Below are positions 61,859 to 64,000 of a stretch of 64,000 nucleotides of DNA, one piece after another. Origin of the DNA: CAVSUB01 sp963730995 (GTDB lineage Bacteria; Acidobacteriota; Vicinamibacteria; Vicinamibacterales; 2-12-FULL-66-21). The notes under the pieces were generated by a model, which was given only the letters and a program-made list of their open reading frames with translations, did no database searches and was not told the origin of the DNA. A program made the translations under genes and the position numbers. Location of the stretch: contig CAVSUB010000001.1 in the NCBI GenBank assembly GCA_963730995.1, positions 1,054,001 to 1,118,000 of the forward strand, given 5' to 3'. Position 1 is the stretch's first letter. Every line of letters starts with the position of its first letter.

Positions 61859-62192
61859 ACTTGTGTTCCTTGCCGAACGCCTTGATCTCGACGTCGACGC
61901 CGGCAGGCAGATCGAGCTTCATCAGCGCGTCCACCGTTTGCGGCGTGGGCTCGAAGATGTCGATCAACCGCTTGTGCGTCCGGAGCTCGAACTGCTCACG
62001 CGACTTCTTGTCGACGTGCGGCGACCGCAGCACGGTCCACTTGTTCTTTTCAGTGGGGAGCGGAATCGGACCCGCGAGCCTGGCGCCCGTCCGCCGCGCC
62101 GTGTCCACGATCTCGGTCGTCGACTGATCCAGCACCCGGTTGTCGTACGCCTTCAGGCGGATGCGAATCTTGTCGCTGAATGCTGTTGCCAT
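61857..62192 (-). CDS. rpsJ: 30S ribosomal protein S10
   Basis: 111 aa, also the NusB partner in antitermination. KIRIRLKAYDNRVLDQSTTEIVDTARRTGA and SPHVDKKSREQFELRTHKRLIDI are standard; a few extra residues at both ends. Confidence 0.98.
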   Translation of the reverse strand: MATAFSDKIRIRLKAYDNRVLDQSTTEIVDTARRTGARLAGPIPLPTEKNKWTVLRSPHVDKKSREQFELRTHKRLIDIFEPTPQTVDALMKLDLPAGVDVEIKAFGKEHK

Positions 62193-62254
62193 TTATCTGA
62201 TCCTTGCCGGGACCCGTCATCTGACTCTTGTCGGGATCCGGGATCCGAACCCAG

Positions 62255-62308
62255 AACCTTAGAACCCCGAACCTTTAGAACCCTAGAACCTCTAGAACCC
62301 TGGAACCT
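62255..62308. repeat. TAGAACC tandem repeat between fusA and rpsJ
   Basis: Six or so imperfect units of (T)AGAACC(CT)T. A third repeat family occupying the same kind of position downstream of a stop codon. Upstream of it (62230-62252) is a GGGATCCGGGATCC segment. Confidence 0.75.
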
Positions 62309-62326
62309 TCACCTGTGCCCGGACCC

Positions 62327-64000
62327 CTACTTCCCCTGGACCCGGGCCACAACTTCCTCGCTCACGTTTCCAGGCGCCGGCTCGTATCGATCGAAGTGCA
62401 TCGAGTACGTCGCACGGCCCTGCGTGCGCGATCGCAAGTCGGTCGCATAACCGAACATCTCGGACAGCGGCACCCGTGCGTTGATGATCTGCGTGCCGCC
62501 GCGATCTTCCTGCGACTGAATGTGACCTCGCCGCCCTGACAGGTTGCCGATGACGTCGCCCATGTGTTCCTTCGGCACGACGACCTCGACCCGCATGACG
62601 GGCTCGAGCAGCACCGGCTTCGCCTTCTTGGCAGCGTCCTGGAACGCCATCGATCCGGCAATCTTGAACGCCATCTCCGACGAGTCGACGTCGTGATACG
62701 AGCCGTCGTACAACTCGATCCGCACATCGTCTATCGGGTAGCCGGCGAGCACGCCGCGCGTGAGCGCTTCCTTGATCCCCTCGTCCACCGGCTTGATGAA
62801 TTCCTTTGGAATCGAACCGCCCGAGATCTTGTTCTCGAAGGTGTAGCCGGTGCCCGGCTCGGCCGGGTACAGGTGAATCTTGACGTGGCCGTACTGGCCG
62901 CGACCGCCCGTCTGCTTGGCGTACTTCATTTCGCCGTCAGCCGGCCGGGTCAAGGTCTCCTTGTAGGCGACCTGCGGACGGCCCACGCTCGCCTCGACGT
63001 TGAACTCGCGCTTCAGGCGGTCCACGATGATCTCGAGGTGCAGCTCGCCCATCCCGGCGATCACGACCTCGCCGGTCGCCTGATCGGTCTTCACCCGGAA
63101 GGTCGGGTCTTCCGCCATCAGCTTGCCGAGCCCCTGACCGAGCTTCTCCTGATCGGCCTTGGTCTTGGGTTCGATGGCCAGCGAGATGACCGGCTCCGGA
63201 AAGTCCATCGACTCGAGCACGACCGGGTTCTTCTCGTCGCAGATCGTGTCGCCGGTCGTCACCGTCTTCAGGCCGACCGCGGCGGCGATGTCGCCCGCGT
63301 AGACTTCCTTGATCTCTTCGCGCTTGTTCGCGTGCATCTTCAGCAGACGGCCGAGACGCTCGGTCTTCTGTTTGGTCGCGTTGTAGACCGACGACCCGGA
63401 CGTCATGACGCCGGAGTAGACGCGGATGAACGTGAGCTGACCGACGAACGGGTCGGTCATGATCTTGAAGCCGAGCGCCGCAAATGGCGAGTTGTCAGAA
63501 GCCGGCCGCTCGACGACCGCCTCCGGTCCCTTGTTCGGGTCGAACCCGACAATCGGCGGCACGTCGATGGGCGACGGCAGGTAGTCGACGATCGCGTCGA
63601 GCAGCGGCTGCACGCCCTTGTTCTTGAACGCCGACCCGCAGATCACCGGCACGAACGCGGGCTCCGCCTTGTCACCGGTGGTGTGGACCGAGCTGTTCAC
63701 CCGCTTCCGCAGCGCCGCTTTGATTTCGTCTTCCGTGATCTCCTCGCCGTGGAGGTACTTCTCGAGGAGCTTGTCGTCCGCTTCGCTGACCTTCTCGATC
63801 AGCTGCTCGCGGTAGTGCTTCGCGTCCTCCAGCATGTTCGCCGGGATGTCGGCGACGACGTAGTCGGCGCCCATCGTCTCGTCCTTGTATGTGATGGCTT
63901 TCATCCGAACGAGGTCGACCACGCCGGCGAACTTGTCCTCGCTCCCGATCGGGAGCTGGATCGCGACCGGATTGCCACCCAGCTTGGAGATGATCTGGTC
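62327..64000 (-). CDS. fusA: Elongation factor G, 5' part beyond window
   Basis: 557 C-terminal residues, cut by the window end (about 140 N-terminal residues with the GTPase motifs are missing). The reading frame continues to base 64000 (DQIISKLGGNPVAIQLPIGSE). Domain II-V signatures include KIMTDPFVGQLTFIRVYSG, DKRQPQVAYKETL-like (here GRPQVAYKETLTRPADGE), KQTGGRGQYGHVKI and GRATYSMHFDRYEPAP. Canonical translocase, first of the str/S10 run here. Confidence 0.97.
   Translation of the reverse strand, partial: DQIISKLGGNPVAIQLPIGSEDKFAGVVDLVRMKAITYKDETMGADYVVADIPANMLEDAKHYREQLIEKVSEADDKLLEKYLHGEEITEDEIKAALRKRVNSSVHTTGDKAEPAFVPVICGSAFKNKGVQPLLDAIVDYLPSPIDVPPIVGFDPNKGPEAVVERPASDNSPFAALGFKIMTDPFVGQLTFIRVYSGVMTSGSSVYNATKQKTERLGRLLKMHANKREEIKEVYAGDIAAAVGLKTVTTGDTICDEKNPVVLESMDFPEPVISLAIEPKTKADQEKLGQGLGKLMAEDPTFRVKTDQATGEVVIAGMGELHLEIIVDRLKREFNVEASVGRPQVAYKETLTRPADGEMKYAKQTGGRGQYGHVKIHLYPAEPGTGYTFENKISGGSIPKEFIKPVDEGIKEALTRGVLAGYPIDDVRIELYDGSYHDVDSSEMAFKIAGSMAFQDAAKKAKPVLLEPVMRVEVVVPKEHMGDVIGNLSGRRGHIQSQEDRGGTQIINARVPLSEMFGYATDLRSRTQGRATYSMHFDRYEPAPGNVSEEVVARVQGK

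Overview
The window is about 64 kb of GC-rich bacterial chromosome. Gene style fits Acidobacteriota, perhaps a Vicinamibacteria-like lineage: an archaeal/eukaryotic-type prolyl-tRNA synthetase, a zinc-type S14, a Myxococcus-like type IV pilus locus rich in sigma-54 regulation, VKOR-DsbA fusions and very repeat-rich spacers. Myxococcota is the main alternative. The assignment is inference; there is no rRNA gene here to test it.

Layout. (1) 1-8 kb, mixed genes: a glycosyltransferase behind a frameshifted TMTC-like membrane TPR protein, proS, nadB and aroB, with two good copies and one decayed copy of a ~112-bp MITE-like element. (2) 8-36 kb, minus strand: a very large type IV pilus region. In transcription order it reads pilB-pilT-pilC-pilS-pilR-pilA-second pilin-DsbA-VKOR/DsbA-ABC ATPase-permease-TPR protein-pilD-histidine kinase-(fimT-pilV-pilW-pilX-pilY1-TPR)-(pilV-pilW-pilX)-hypothetical-NtrC-type regulator. 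This parallels the M. xanthus order pilB-T-C-S-R-A-G-H-I-D-S2-R2, with two minor-pilin operons lying between the S2-like and R2-like genes. Good sigma-54 promoters precede pilA and the fimT operon. (3) 36-44.8 kb: an outer-membrane protein, then a plus-strand run of a YIP1-like membrane protein, a MacA-like adaptor, two MacB-like permeases (no ATPase nearby), a frameshifted four-helix-bundle (23S IVS-type) gene and an EF-G paralogue. (4) 44.9-64 kb, minus strand: the complete fusA-S10-spc-alpha supercluster from fusA (cut by the window end) to rplQ.

The most unusual feature is the spacer content. Almost every gap in the ribosomal cluster carries a short paired-arm repeat. The commonest family has a left arm of CAGCTnTCAGC units and a right arm of GCTGAnAGCTG units, so it could fold into a long hairpin. 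The repeat usually starts at or within a few bases of the upstream stop codon. The same repeat flanks the four-helix-bundle gene in inverted orientation, which suggests an autonomous/non-autonomous element relationship. Repeat DNA has also extended the 3' ends of pilS, rpmD and the four-helix gene.

Three genes (TMTC-like, pilW, four-helix bundle) are broken by a frameshift of the same sense. This may be real decay or indel errors in an assembly. No tRNA, rRNA, CRISPR or riboswitch was recognised.
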